A stretch of 64,000 bases of DNA from Anagrus nilaparvatae (Eukaryota > Arthropoda > Insecta > Hymenoptera > Mymaridae). This document shows positions 13,484 through 22,314 of the stretch, piece after piece. The translations under genes and the position numbers were made by a program. Positions within the stretch are counted from its first letter, which is position 1, and every line of letters begins with the position of its first letter. The notes beneath the pieces are model-generated. The model was given only the letters and a program-made list of their open reading frames with translations, did not search any database and was not told the origin of the DNA. The stretch spans positions 11,450,001-11,514,000 of the forward strand of contig JAKSXM010000263.1 in the NCBI GenBank assembly GCA_022575985.1, in the 5' to 3' direction.

Positions 13484-13756
13484 CATATTCTTAGTCAGCG
13501 GGGAAACGTCAAGTTTCTATAAACCGAGTAAATATACTGTTATTTACAGACTAAGAAATATGCAAATTTTTCTATCTTTTAGTTGACGGGGAAACATCAA
13601 GTTTCCATCAACCGGGTAAATACAAAGGTATTTACAAACTAAAAGATCTTTATTTTTCTCAATCTTTTTTCATCTATCTAGAAAAAGTTTTATTAACGAG
13701 GAGGTATCAAGCCTTCATAAATCGGGTTAATACAGTGGTATTAACAAATAAAACTT
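13484..13756 (+). promoter_or_regulatory. Three tandem structured RNA units in the leader
   Basis: Units at 13484-13562, 13574-13647 and 13685-13756 share one architecture. An outer stem (13 with one bulge, 11 and 10 bp) encloses two hairpins. Hairpin 1 has a 3-bp base (CGG/CCG, CGG/CCG, CGA/TCG), a 6-bp stem and a five-base RTCAA loop, with a 5-nt bulge ATMAA on its 3' side. Hairpin 2 has 7-8 bp and a 4-nt loop (GTAAATAC/GTATTTAC in unit 2, GTTAATAC/GTATTAAC in unit 3). A single A always joins hairpin 2 to the closing stem. All linker lengths agree and many stem changes are compensatory, which argues for a selected RNA fold. A role in packaging, dimerisation or translation is inferred from its position between PBS and first ORF. 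Confidence 0.75.
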
Positions 13757-13811
13757 CTGTTAAAATTTTATTTCTCTCTTTAAATAAATCAAAATTCTAC
13801 CTACTATCAAA

Positions 13812-14447
13812 ATGAGCGCTTTAAATAGACTAGCCGAACTGTACGAATTTAAAGACGCTATGACAGAGAAAGCATACGACATATTAGTAGGTCATGCACC
13901 GGCCGATTTTGACGATATTAGCGAAATAGGGTTTAAAGAATTAATTAAGAAATACCAAAAATACTATAACGAACACACAAGCAAACTAGCTAACGTACCG
14001 GATCAATCCCTTATTGATACATTAAAAGGTTCTTCCTTCGTAGATAAAGTAGAAAAATTAGCTAAAGACACAACCTTTGTAAATATTTTAAAAGAGTTAA
14101 TTTCTAACGCCATTGACCAATCAGATATAATTAACATAATATTAGATTTAGAAAAAGGAGAAAATCCTTTAAACATTTACTTAGATTCACGTTTTAAAAA
14201 TATATTTAAAAAACATTGTAAATTATCAAAAGATAATATAGACCCAACCACTCACGACTACATTAAATACCTAGCAGTTAAAGTTATTGACGATTCAATT
14301 GAAGGAAAATTAACTATACCAGCAGAAGAACTTTTCAACGTATTAGAAGTAGGGGATGAAGATCAAGAATTATTAGAAAAAGCACTAAAAAACTATGAAG
14401 CATGTGCAATATTAATAGAGTTATACAATAACGACCTAAAACCATAA
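13812..14447 (+). CDS. ORF-A, unknown protein upstream of gag
   Basis: 211 residues, starting with ATG at the end of the structured leader. It is mainly helical in appearance, rich in Lys, Asp, Glu, Leu and Ile, with no signal peptide, membrane segment or zinc motif. I do not recognise it. It is in the same frame as gag and separated from it only by one TAA (14445-14447), followed by CTA and then 11 further open codons up to the gag ATG. It could therefore be an N-terminal matrix-like part of Gag cut off by a nonsense change, a separate leader protein, or a product with stop readthrough. The typical Gag of this group has no such extra ORF as far as I know. Its start MSAL resembles that of accessory ORF Z, which may be chance. 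Confidence 0.8.
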   Translation: MSALNRLAELYEFKDAMTEKAYDILVGHAPADFDDISEIGFKELIKKYQKYYNEHTSKLANVPDQSLIDTLKGSSFVDKVEKLAKDTTFVNILKELISNAIDQSDIINIILDLEKGENPLNIYLDSRFKNIFKKHCKLSKDNIDPTTHDYIKYLAVKVIDDSIEGKLTIPAEELFNVLEVGDEDQELLEKALKNYEACAILIELYNNDLKP

Positions 14448-14480
14448 CTACTAATCACAGAGCTATCGGTAGAGATCGAA

Positions 14481-15926
14481 ATGATAAGAATAGGAAATTC
14501 TCAATACATCGAGACCCCAGTTCTACCCCGAAAACCAAAGAAAATAGCTTTCAATTTAGATGCAACCGAATTCTATAATGAAAAATTTGGGGTAAGTCAA
14601 ACAAACGAAAGTCAGTATCAAACTTTTCAGGACACTGCTACTCAAAGAGGAAATTTAACACATCTGACACATCAGCAAAGTACAAACTTCGCTCACAGTA
14701 CAAATTACAGGCCAAATAGAAGCACCATGCAAGTAAGAACACCGTGCTCTACAATGTACTATACATCAGAAAATATAGAAGAATCATGCAGGTTTTGTAA
14801 CGTCGCTCATGGGCAAAATAATTGCCGATACTCGAGACCAACCATGGAAAACCATACTAATAACACAAGATTAATCTACGGCGAAAACTCAAGTTTAGCA
14901 AAAATTAGGCCATTTTCAATAAAAGACACATTAGAAATGATACCAAAATTCAGTGGAAAAGCGGAAGAACTAGAAGTTTTTGTCATAGGATGTGGCCGAG
15001 CCCGGAATATGATTCCACCGGAAAATGAATACGAACTTACCCAGTTAATACAAACTAGACTATTAGGCGAGGCAAGTAGGGCCACACTAGACCAAACTTT
15101 CAGTAATGTAAATAAACTAACGGAATTTATGGAATTTGCTTTTGGACATCCAAAAACGTCAAACGAGCTAAATGGCGAGTTATCACAGCTCAGGCAAAAG
15201 GAAAAGGAAACAATCATAATTTTTGCTAATAAAATCAAAGAAGTAGGCCGTAAGATCAAAAAAGCAAGGTTAATAGAAGGCAGACATACTGACGACGACG
15301 AAATAGAAAGAGACCTAACTAGATTCTTTCTTAAAGGCATGAGATTCGAGATACGTAATAGAATAATACCTTATGCTTCGCTCGAAGATAATATTAAGGA
15401 GGCTATACGAGTAGAAAGAGATACCTGTATATACGACGAAGTGAAAGTAGCTGACAAAGAAATAAAAATTGTTAACGCAGGAAACAAAGAAAAATGTCAA
15501 ATATGCAACTCCAGTCAACATCTTGCATCCGAGTGTGAAAACGTAACAGTAAAACAAAGCAGTGACAAGAATAAACCTATACAGTGTCAAATATGCAATA
15601 AACTTTATCATTCAGCCGCAGACTGTAGATCACGATTAAAGTGCAATCATTGCGGGAAAACAGGTCATGAAATCGACAAATGCTTTTCTAACCCGGCAAA
15701 TAAAAAACCGGCCGTTCAATCAAATAATAATACCAATCCAAAACCTGCCAGAACGAACACAGAAGCTGGTGTCGAGTGTTATTATTGCCATGCAAAAGGG
15801 CATAGGATTGCGGTCTGCAGGAAAAGAATAAGGTTTGAGAAAATGTCTCAAGAGAACCAGGGAAACTCCAACAGCCAACCGACAGCTGGCGCGAGTCGGG
15901 AGGCAGCAACTGCTCAGCAGAATTAA
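14481..15926 (+). CDS. Gag polyprotein with zinc knuckles
   Basis: 481 residues. The N-terminal third is Asn/Thr/Gln-rich and carries a C-X2-C-X3-H-X4-C motif at residues 103-115, a spacing more like that seen in BEL/Pao Gag. The middle (about 150-300) has the retrotransposon Gag fold pattern (KFSGKAEELEVFV, then RLLGEASR, then LSQLRQKEKETI). Four canonical CX2CX4HX4C knuckles begin at residues 339, 369, 388 and 433, giving a nucleocapsid region that should bind genomic RNA. Its 3' end overlaps the pol frame from 15839 and contains a GGGAAAC slippery site, so Gag-Pol would form by -1 frameshift. The tail is Gln/Ser/Ala-rich. Confidence 0.92.
   Translation: MIRIGNSQYIETPVLPRKPKKIAFNLDATEFYNEKFGVSQTNESQYQTFQDTATQRGNLTHLTHQQSTNFAHSTNYRPNRSTMQVRTPCSTMYYTSENIEESCRFCNVAHGQNNCRYSRPTMENHTNNTRLIYGENSSLAKIRPFSIKDTLEMIPKFSGKAEELEVFVIGCGRARNMIPPENEYELTQLIQTRLLGEASRATLDQTFSNVNKLTEFMEFAFGHPKTSNELNGELSQLRQKEKETIIIFANKIKEVGRKIKKARLIEGRHTDDDEIERDLTRFFLKGMRFEIRNRIIPYASLEDNIKEAIRVERDTCIYDEVKVADKEIKIVNAGNKEKCQICNSSQHLASECENVTVKQSSDKNKPIQCQICNKLYHSAADCRSRLKCNHCGKTGHEIDKCFSNPANKKPAVQSNNNTNPKPARTNTEAGVECYYCHAKGHRIAVCRKRIRFEKMSQENQGNSNSQPTAGASREAATAQQN
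15860..15866 (+). promoter_or_regulatory. GGGAAAC -1 ribosomal frameshift site
   Basis: The heptamer is in the correct phase of the gag frame (G GGA AAC), inside the 15839-15926 stretch where the pol frame is also open. Pol lies in the -1 frame relative to gag. Twelve bases downstream, CCGAC (15879-15883) can pair with GTCGG (15895-15899), and the loop GCTG can pair with CAGC at 15904-15907, giving a possible pseudoknot. GGGAAAC is a known retroviral slippery heptamer. Confidence 0.75.
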
Positions 15927-15964
15927 TTCAAGTCAATTATCAAGACAGCCACGCGCCAACCATT

Positions 15965-18592
15965 ATGTTGACCTCCAATACATTAATTAAGGATTGCGAA
16001 TTTCTCTTGGACACCGGTGCTAACACAAATCTACTAGTAAAAAGTGCCGTCCCTGAGAATGAGACAATCAATAAAAATGAAATAGTAAGATTACGTGGCA
16101 TTACCAACCAACCGGTATATTCTTTAGGTAGCATATCAACCAAAATTTATGGCCACGAAACGAAAATCCATCTTGTCGAGGACAACTTTCCAATAACAGA
16201 AGATGGCATTCTAGGGAACGGGTTTTTCAAGGAGAATAAAGCAAAACTATGCTTCGAAAAAAATGTATTCGAGGTTTCAGGACACAAAATACCGTTTCAT
16301 AGATACACGAAAGTTTACTCTATATCAGCACAGGATGACGAAAATCAGGATACGCACAATTCTCCTATAGAAACCGAGGTCAACAACCATCAAGGAGAAC
16401 AACCAGCTACCAATATAAAAAACATAAATCCGAAGAAAAAACATAAATCCGCTAATTTAAAAATCAAAAAAAATAAAGTCGTAAAATTAAAAATTCATAA
16501 ATCCGTGAAAGCAAAAAATAAAAAATCCGTCAAAACAAAAATTAAATATTCCATGGGAATCCGATATAGAGTCGTAAAATATTATAAAAATAAAAAAATA
16601 AATAAAATTCGCAGAAATAATAAAAATTATTTCCGCAGGGCAAGAAAGCCGCAAAATGAGCCAAGCGCTCCCGAAGACGAGGTCAAGCTAATAGATGAAC
16701 TTCTCAAAAAACATAAATCAGGACAAACGTTGCCAGATCAAAAAAAGCAACTAGAAGATTGTGAAACATTGAAAAATATATTAATAGAAAACCTAAATTC
16801 CGAAAAATTCGAAAATTTAGAAGACATACGAATTTTAACTTCAGAAATAATAAAATTCGTCAGCTGTCAAGGGCTTAAGGAATTAATCGAACCCTTGGAC
16901 AGATTATTAGCGGTACTACCGTTCCGAGAAAAGGTAAATACGACAGAGATATTTACTAAAGCCGTAACGACTCTATCAGATATTATAAACAAAAAGCCGA
17001 TCAATATTCTTGCCATGGAGATATCCGAGAGTGAAAGGATTAAAAAAATAAAAGACCTTTCAAATCTGGACCACTTAAAAGCCGAAGAAAGAAAAATAGT
17101 GGAAAAGATTCTCGAAGAAAATCACGAAAGATTTCAGTTACCAGATGAGCCATTGCCAAGCACTAACGTCTTTCAACATAGAATAATAACGACGAACACA
17201 GTGCCGCTCACCTCACGTATGTATAGAATATCGCCACTGCTTGCCGAAGAACTTAAGGAACAACTTGATAAGCTATTGGCCCAAGGGATCATAACACCAT
17301 CACATTCATCTTACAGTTCACCAGTGATCCTTGTACCCAAAAAACCCAACGCTAAAGGCGAAATAAAACATAGATTAGTTTTGGATTTGAGGAATTTAAA
17401 CAAACATACAATTCCTGACGCTTATCCCCTCCCTAATATTTTGGATTTACTGGACTCCATCAACGGATCTAAGTACTTCTGTACTTTGGACATGGCCCAA
17501 GGTTTCTTACAAATCGAATTGGACCCTAGGGATAGGCACAAAACCGCATTTGCAACTATGTATGGTTTATTTGAATATACTCGCCTAGTTTTTGGGTCTA
17601 GAAACGCTCCAGCCAGTTTCATGCGTCTCATTCAACGTCTTTTCGGAGACATGGCCAACGTTATAGCTTACATAGACGATTTCCTAATACACGCCAAGAC
17701 CCTAGAACATCTACTGGAATTAATTAAAGAAGTTATAAGAAGACTAAAAGAAGCAAATCTGAAACTTCAACCAGAAAAATGTGTATTTTTGAAATCAGAA
17801 GTCGAATATTTAGGGCATATCATAACTAAAGACGGAGTAAGGCCAAATCCCAGAAAATTAGAAGCAGTAAGAAATTTCCCTACTCCGAAAAACGAGAAAA
17901 ACATCAAGCAATGGCTAGGACTAACAGGGTATTATCGTAGACATATCCCGCAGTACGCAAAAATCGCAAAACCCCTCACGGCCTTGTTAAAAAAGGATAA
18001 AGAATTTGTGTGGGATGAAAAGGCACAAGAATCTTTTGAGGTCTTAAAAGATAAATTATGTGAAGCTCCAATTCTTCAATACCCCGATTTCTCCAGAGAT
18101 TTTATCTTAACAACAGACGCTAGTACAAAAAGTATCGGAGCAGTACTTTCACAAGGTGAAATTGGTAAAGATCTACCTATTGCATATGCAAGTCGTGTAC
18201 TAAACGATGCAGAACAAAGATATTCAGTCACTGATCAGGAAGCACTTGCGGTTGTTTGGGCAGTAGAGTATTTTCGCCCTTACTTATACGGCAGAAAATT
18301 TCTTTTAGTGACTGACCATAAAGCGCTAATATTCATGCAATCAAAAAAAGATCCTAATTCTAGGGTAGCTCGCTGGAGGTTGAAAATTGCCGACTACGAC
18401 TATGAGGTAATTTACAAACCAGGAGCGAGTAACGTTAATGCAGACGCTTTATCAAGAAACGTTTTGCACTTTGATATGATACCAATTTGTCCAATAAGAA
18501 ATTTAGAAAGCATCCCAGAAACACAAATAATAGAAGAAAATTCAGAAGAAATCGTCGCAGAATCTCAAGTACCGACGAGAATGCAAACATGA
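15965..18592 (+). CDS. pol: Pol part 1: protease, reverse transcriptase, RNase H
   Basis: 875 residues from the first ATG; the frame is open from 15839, so translation probably enters by frameshift rather than at this ATG. The aspartic protease has DTGA at residues 16-19. Residues about 140-225 form a very basic Lys/Arg linker not usual between PR and RT. RT follows, with LDMAQGF (first catalytic Asp 509) and YIDD at 569-572, then LGHII and the GYYRRHIP connection. RNase H starts near TTDAST (Asp 718), with DQEALAVVW and VTDHKAL. The order PR-RT-RH and motif details are those of Ty3/gypsy. The ORF ends at a TGA (18590-18592), after which the same frame stays open into integrase. Confidence 0.95.
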   Translation: MLTSNTLIKDCEFLLDTGANTNLLVKSAVPENETINKNEIVRLRGITNQPVYSLGSISTKIYGHETKIHLVEDNFPITEDGILGNGFFKENKAKLCFEKNVFEVSGHKIPFHRYTKVYSISAQDDENQDTHNSPIETEVNNHQGEQPATNIKNINPKKKHKSANLKIKKNKVVKLKIHKSVKAKNKKSVKTKIKYSMGIRYRVVKYYKNKKINKIRRNNKNYFRRARKPQNEPSAPEDEVKLIDELLKKHKSGQTLPDQKKQLEDCETLKNILIENLNSEKFENLEDIRILTSEIIKFVSCQGLKELIEPLDRLLAVLPFREKVNTTEIFTKAVTTLSDIINKKPINILAMEISESERIKKIKDLSNLDHLKAEERKIVEKILEENHERFQLPDEPLPSTNVFQHRIITTNTVPLTSRMYRISPLLAEELKEQLDKLLAQGIITPSHSSYSSPVILVPKKPNAKGEIKHRLVLDLRNLNKHTIPDAYPLPNILDLLDSINGSKYFCTLDMAQGFLQIELDPRDRHKTAFATMYGLFEYTRLVFGSRNAPASFMRLIQRLFGDMANVIAYIDDFLIHAKTLEHLLELIKEVIRRLKEANLKLQPEKCVFLKSEVEYLGHIITKDGVRPNPRKLEAVRNFPTPKNEKNIKQWLGLTGYYRRHIPQYAKIAKPLTALLKKDKEFVWDEKAQESFEVLKDKLCEAPILQYPDFSRDFILTTDASTKSIGAVLSQGEIGKDLPIAYASRVLNDAEQRYSVTDQEALAVVWAVEYFRPYLYGRKFLLVTDHKALIFMQSKKDPNSRVARWRLKIADYDYEVIYKPGASNVNADALSRNVLHFDMIPICPIRNLESIPETQIIEENSEEIVAESQVPTRMQT

Positions 18593-18841
18593 AACAGAGG
18601 CAAAAGCCAAAAATACCAAGAGGCCATTGACGCCTTAAAACCGAGGAAAAAGCAAAAAGTAAAAATAAATACACAAGACGTAACTCCTGAAAGCGAAAGT
18701 CCCGTTACTCTTCATGACGTTCCCAGCACATCGACCTCAAACATTCATGACGTCCCAAACATATCAACCGCTGATTACCAAGAAGAGCAGGGTCCGTCCA
18801 GAGAGGTAGAAGGGGAAGAAGAGCTTGTATATTTCAAAAAC
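18593..18841 (+). other. In-frame linker between Pol stop and integrase ORF
   Basis: No stop occurs in the pol frame between TGA 18590-18592 and the integrase ORF, so a single codon separates the two. The stretch would encode a hydrophilic Ser/Thr/Glu-rich linker. The TGA is either a disabling change or a readthrough point; its context ACA TGA AAC is not a recognised readthrough signal. Confidence 0.7.
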
Positions 18842-20269
18842 TTGCCTTTCGCCAACGCAAAATTAAATACGTCAGAGATAAATGCTTACAGAAATATGTT
18901 GAAATCCGACAACCTTGTGTCGTCAAGAGAAAAGATGTACATGAGAAAAGACTACTGGGTATATTTTACGTCAACAAAAGGAGAACCATGTGATATCGGC
19001 TCAACAGAATTACAAGTCACTGGTTATCTCCCTAAAAATATAAAATTAGAACTCTGCATACCAAAATACATGAAAATTGGTTCGAAATCACACATTATAC
19101 TTCCCATACGGGGTGATACGACCATAAGCATGTCCCAAGCAACTGAAAATTTAAAAACATTATTCGAAAAATTATGTAAACTTACAATAGATAAAAACAT
19201 AAAATCGTTTAGCATGGCCAAATCAAAGGTCATATGTAATATAGATTGGATAGATGTCTTAAGGCTATTGAAAAATAGTTTTAAAGACAATAATGAATCA
19301 AAGATAATAATATGCTTAGGCGAAATCACGATACCCAAAGAAAGTGAAAGGGAAAGTATATTAAGATACTACCACGAGTCACTTATAGGAGGTCACAAGG
19401 GACGCACCAAAGTATTACGCAGAATCAAAACGAAATATTTTTGGGAAGGAATGCAGGAGCAAATCCAAGATTTCATAAACCAATGTTTGGATTGTCAACT
19501 AAAAAATTTGGTCAGAGTAAAAACAAAACAGCCAATGATTTTAACGGATACTCCTAAGCAGGCAGGTTACAAAATTTGCCTGGACATTGTAGGTCCATTA
19601 AAAGAGACTAAAAACGGCAACACCTGCATCCTAACAATAATGGACAACTTGACCAAGTTTAGCGTCGCAGTACCCTTACCAAATTCAACGGCTAGCACCG
19701 TCGCTGACGCTCTAATTAAGAGATACATCTGTTATTTTGGATCACCAGCCGTGGTTTTGAGTGACAAGGGGAGTAACTTTATGTCTAAGTTGTTTGCACA
19801 GGTAGCAAAAGTGTTTAAAATAAAGCAAGTAAAAACGTGTAGCTACCACCACCAGAGCTGCACGGTGGAACGATTTCATCATACCTTGACTGAACACCTT
19901 AAATTGTTCATCAATAAACAGAGAGATAATTGGGACGAGTTCATTGATCTCGCAACATTCTCTTACAACACCCAATATCACGAGGCAACTAAAGCAACTC
20001 CGTTCGAGCTGACTTTCGCTAGGGTTGCCAGAATTCCATCAAATGTCGATGACCCTGAGCCAGAATTAACCATCGACGATTACTTGAAAGATCTCCTTCT
20101 TAAACTACATGAAATTCAAAGAATAGCAAGAGAAAACATCATAAAAGCAAAGGAAAGAAACAAACAAAATTACGACCAAAGACTGGTTTGCGTTGATTTT
20201 AAATTTGAATATAAATTAATTTTAAATTTAAATTTAATTTTAAATTTAAACGTTAATTTTAAATTTTAA
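18842..20269 (+). pseudogene. pol: Pol part 2: integrase, C-terminus interrupted
   Basis: 475 residues listed from a TTG; there is no good ATG and the frame continues upstream to the pol TGA, so this is probably the C-terminal part of Pol. The N-terminal zinc site shows HESLIGGH and CLDC. The catalytic core has D248 (CLDIVGPL), D308 (LSDKGSNF) and E343 (TVERFHH), with YHHQSC before the Glu. Only 34 residues separate the last two acids, one fewer than the usual D,D(35)E, and the usual P and N-G of that loop are changed. After about residue 450 the protein runs into an AT-rich inserted stretch and ends at TAA. The proper GPF-containing tail resumes in the same frame at 20312. Integration activity is doubtful. 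Confidence 0.9.
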
Positions 20270-20311
20270 ATTTAATATTGTCTCCTACTTTAAGTAGGAG
20301 ACAATATTTAT
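20190..20311. repeat. AT-rich insertion with a 35-bp palindrome inside integrase
   Basis: About 120 bp of ttaaattt-type sequence followed by a near-perfect palindrome at 20274-20308 (17-bp arms, one central t; core GTCTCCTACTT / AAGTAGGAGAC). It interrupts integrase and supplies the stop at 20267-20269, while keeping the downstream frame. It may be a small MITE or a repair scar. An identical copy sits at 33976-34097. Confidence 0.7.
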
Positions 20312-20491
20312 TTGACGGAGGGAGGTAAAATACATAAGTTCAGCGATCAAAGCAGAGGACCTTTCGCCGTAGCGGAAACTTACCCAGATGGGAATCTAAA
20401 AATCAAGACAGGGCCAGATCATTACGATATAATCCATTCCAATAGAGCTCGAAAATCAAACATATTGGCCAAATTTCCTATAGATGCTTAA
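20312..20491 (+). pseudogene. Integrase C-terminal remnant (GPY/F module)
   Basis: Sixty codons in the same frame as integrase, ending at TAA 20489-20491. They contain KFSDQSRGPFAVAE, the GPY/F signature of the Ty3/gypsy integrase tail, and then a basic end. It lacks its own start and is cut off from the catalytic core by the insertion just upstream. Confidence 0.75.
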
Positions 20492-20802
20492 ATAATCAAA
20501 TAAAACACATCATTTTTACCATAACAAATCAATAATTTTATTAACAGATACATTTTTACGATTATGATTATTAAGAGGAAACTCTCGGTTCATTAAAAAA
20601 AATTTTTTTTTCTCCAATAAGCTTAATAAGATAAATGAAAACAAACGACAAATTTTTTTTTTTCCGGACAGACTTCTTTTTGGTTACTTTCACCGCAAAA
20701 TTTTTTTTTGAGGAAGGGGAAATAGCCAAAATTTAGTTAAAACATTCCTTTACAAAACTATGCTCTTTTTATACATTTATACAAATTCCTAATAAAATTC
20801 AA
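20492..20802 (+). other. AT-rich spacer between pol and env
   Basis: No convincing ORF. Several runs of eight to eleven t after aaa occur here (about 20590, 20650 and 20700), as elsewhere in the non-coding parts of the element. They may serve as polypyrimidine tracts. Confidence 0.6.
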
Positions 20803-20815
20803 TTTTCTTTTTTAG
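20803..20815 (+). promoter_or_regulatory. Putative env splice acceptor
   Basis: TTTTCTTTTTTAG lies ten bases before the env ATG, a textbook polypyrimidine tract plus AG. Env of related elements is made from a spliced RNA. A strong donor-like GGGTAAGT occurs in early gag at 14590-14597. The donor-acceptor pairing is inferred. Confidence 0.65.
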
Positions 20816-20824
20816 CCTATAATA

Positions 20825-21994
20825 ATGCAGACAAAATATATCGCAATTCTATGCCTGGTGTCGTGTTTAAAAATAATAACTGCACAATCTATTATAGCAT
20901 ACGACTGCGGTCAACAATATACCAATATAACCACATTTTCTCTTATCGACGTGGGAGAATGTCGCGTACCAGATAAACCTAATGTAAAAATAGAAAAAAC
21001 AAAAATTGCATTGTTACAATTAAACGATTACACAAAAGTAAAGGCATATTTATGCAAAATCGAAGTTACTCGACAAATATCGTATTGCGATGAGGCTTGG
21101 TATCGATCAGGCATCCCTAAAGACATTGAAATGGGAAAAGTGTCTTACATTGAACCCACGACAAGAATGCTATGCAACCAAATGCATCGCACCAGGACAC
21201 TAGCTTTCAGAAACACCATAAATATTCCAGGGCTAAGATCTAACGGAACCATCACTTCACCTGTTCAATTAGCAGGGCATAAAGGCGAAAAAGGTTCAAA
21301 ATGCACAAACGCTCCTTACATAGATCCGTATGGAGCTTGGACGGAAGTAATTGTAGACGGGTACATAAAAGTAACACTGGAAGATTATTACGCCACAGTA
21401 GACCTTAACAACGATCAGGTGATTTTGAACACAGGAACACGTTGTAGATTATCAGATGAATCATGCACAGACCTTTATGGGGGCGAAGTGTACTGGGACG
21501 CCACACCAAGAGATAATTGCAGAGAAAAATATACAAAATTATATACTGGCATAGTTGATAAAATAACAGATTTTGAAAGACCAAACAGCCCCGTATTCGC
21601 TTTGGAAACATCAATTGTTTTCGCATTTACGGTACAAGGCACCACCAACATCGGTTCTAACCAGGTATATCGAACGGAACATCCGAAAATTTCGATTTTT
21701 GAAGGAGACAGACCAGAATTACTTAAAATACCGGAAGACACCTCTCCAGAAAATTTAGATCTGTTGACATACATGAACTCTAAGTTCATTTATGTAGAAA
21801 AGCATCTTAAGGTTCAGATGCAAAATTTATATCATGACCTACTTTTACAGAAATGTAACTTAGAGAAAAAAGTCATCAGGAATGCGCTAAATATAGCGCA
21901 ATTACAGCCTGATTTGTTTAGTATGCAGATTTTAAATCGTGCAGGTCACATGGGTAAAACTCCCGTCTTCTTGCGAAATATTAATACGGGATGA
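20825..21994 (+). pseudogene. env: Envelope glycoprotein, ectodomain part
   Basis: 389 residues. A hydrophobic signal peptide (about 1-20, ending IITA) is followed by a Cys-rich ectodomain with N-glycosylation sites such as NIT at 34 and NGT further on. It does not read like the F-type Env of gypsy. The YDCG start, the GAWTEV...G.IKVTLEDY block, GTRCRLSDESC and YGGEVYW recall glycoproteins of arthropod mononegaviruses of the chuvirus group, which are known as captured env genes in some BEL/Pao elements; this is pattern memory. The ORF ends at TGA 21992-21994 because the frame is lost near 21940-21990. The membrane anchor continues in another frame. Confidence 0.85.
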
Positions 21995-22289
21995 AATCTA
22001 CAAAGGAACAGTCAACTCTATGCCCCGATTTATCACGCCCCAGGGCAATCTCAAGTTTGGGGATATAAGCAAGTTCTTGACGACTCCTGAACCCATTACA
22101 GAGTCAGTCGTTACAGAAGACGAATCAAGTGATATAGAACCTGAAAATAACAAAATCTTGGCCGGATTGGCGCTAGTCGTGTTATCATTAATCATATTAG
22201 TTGTACTATCACATTATCTCATTAAGAAAAAAAGTTATAAGAGAATAAACGACCAAAATCTAATTAACGAAAGCTACATATACAACTAG
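21939..22289 (+). pseudogene. env: Envelope membrane-anchor part, frameshifted
   Basis: 116 residues in a different frame from the ectodomain, overlapping it by 56 bp. The real Env portion begins around CEILIRDEIYKG. It has an acidic stalk, a single hydrophobic span ILAGLALVVLSLIILVV, then a Lys-rich cytoplasmic tail ending ESYIYN. This is the expected C-terminal anchor, detached by a small indel. From 22003 on it lies in the segment that is tandemly duplicated (second copy at 24745). Confidence 0.85.
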
Positions 22290-22314
22290 ACTCAAATATA
22301 AAAATAATTTTTTA

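Noticed and set aside
13484..13756. Hammerhead or other self-cleaving ribozyme in the leader repeats
   Set aside because: A three-way junction is present, but the conserved CUGAUGA and GAAA core of a hammerhead is not, and no cleavage motif was recognised.
18435..19981. Minus-strand ORFs opposite pol, integrase and env
   Set aside because: Shadows of the sense coding frames; hydrophobic composition follows from codon complement.
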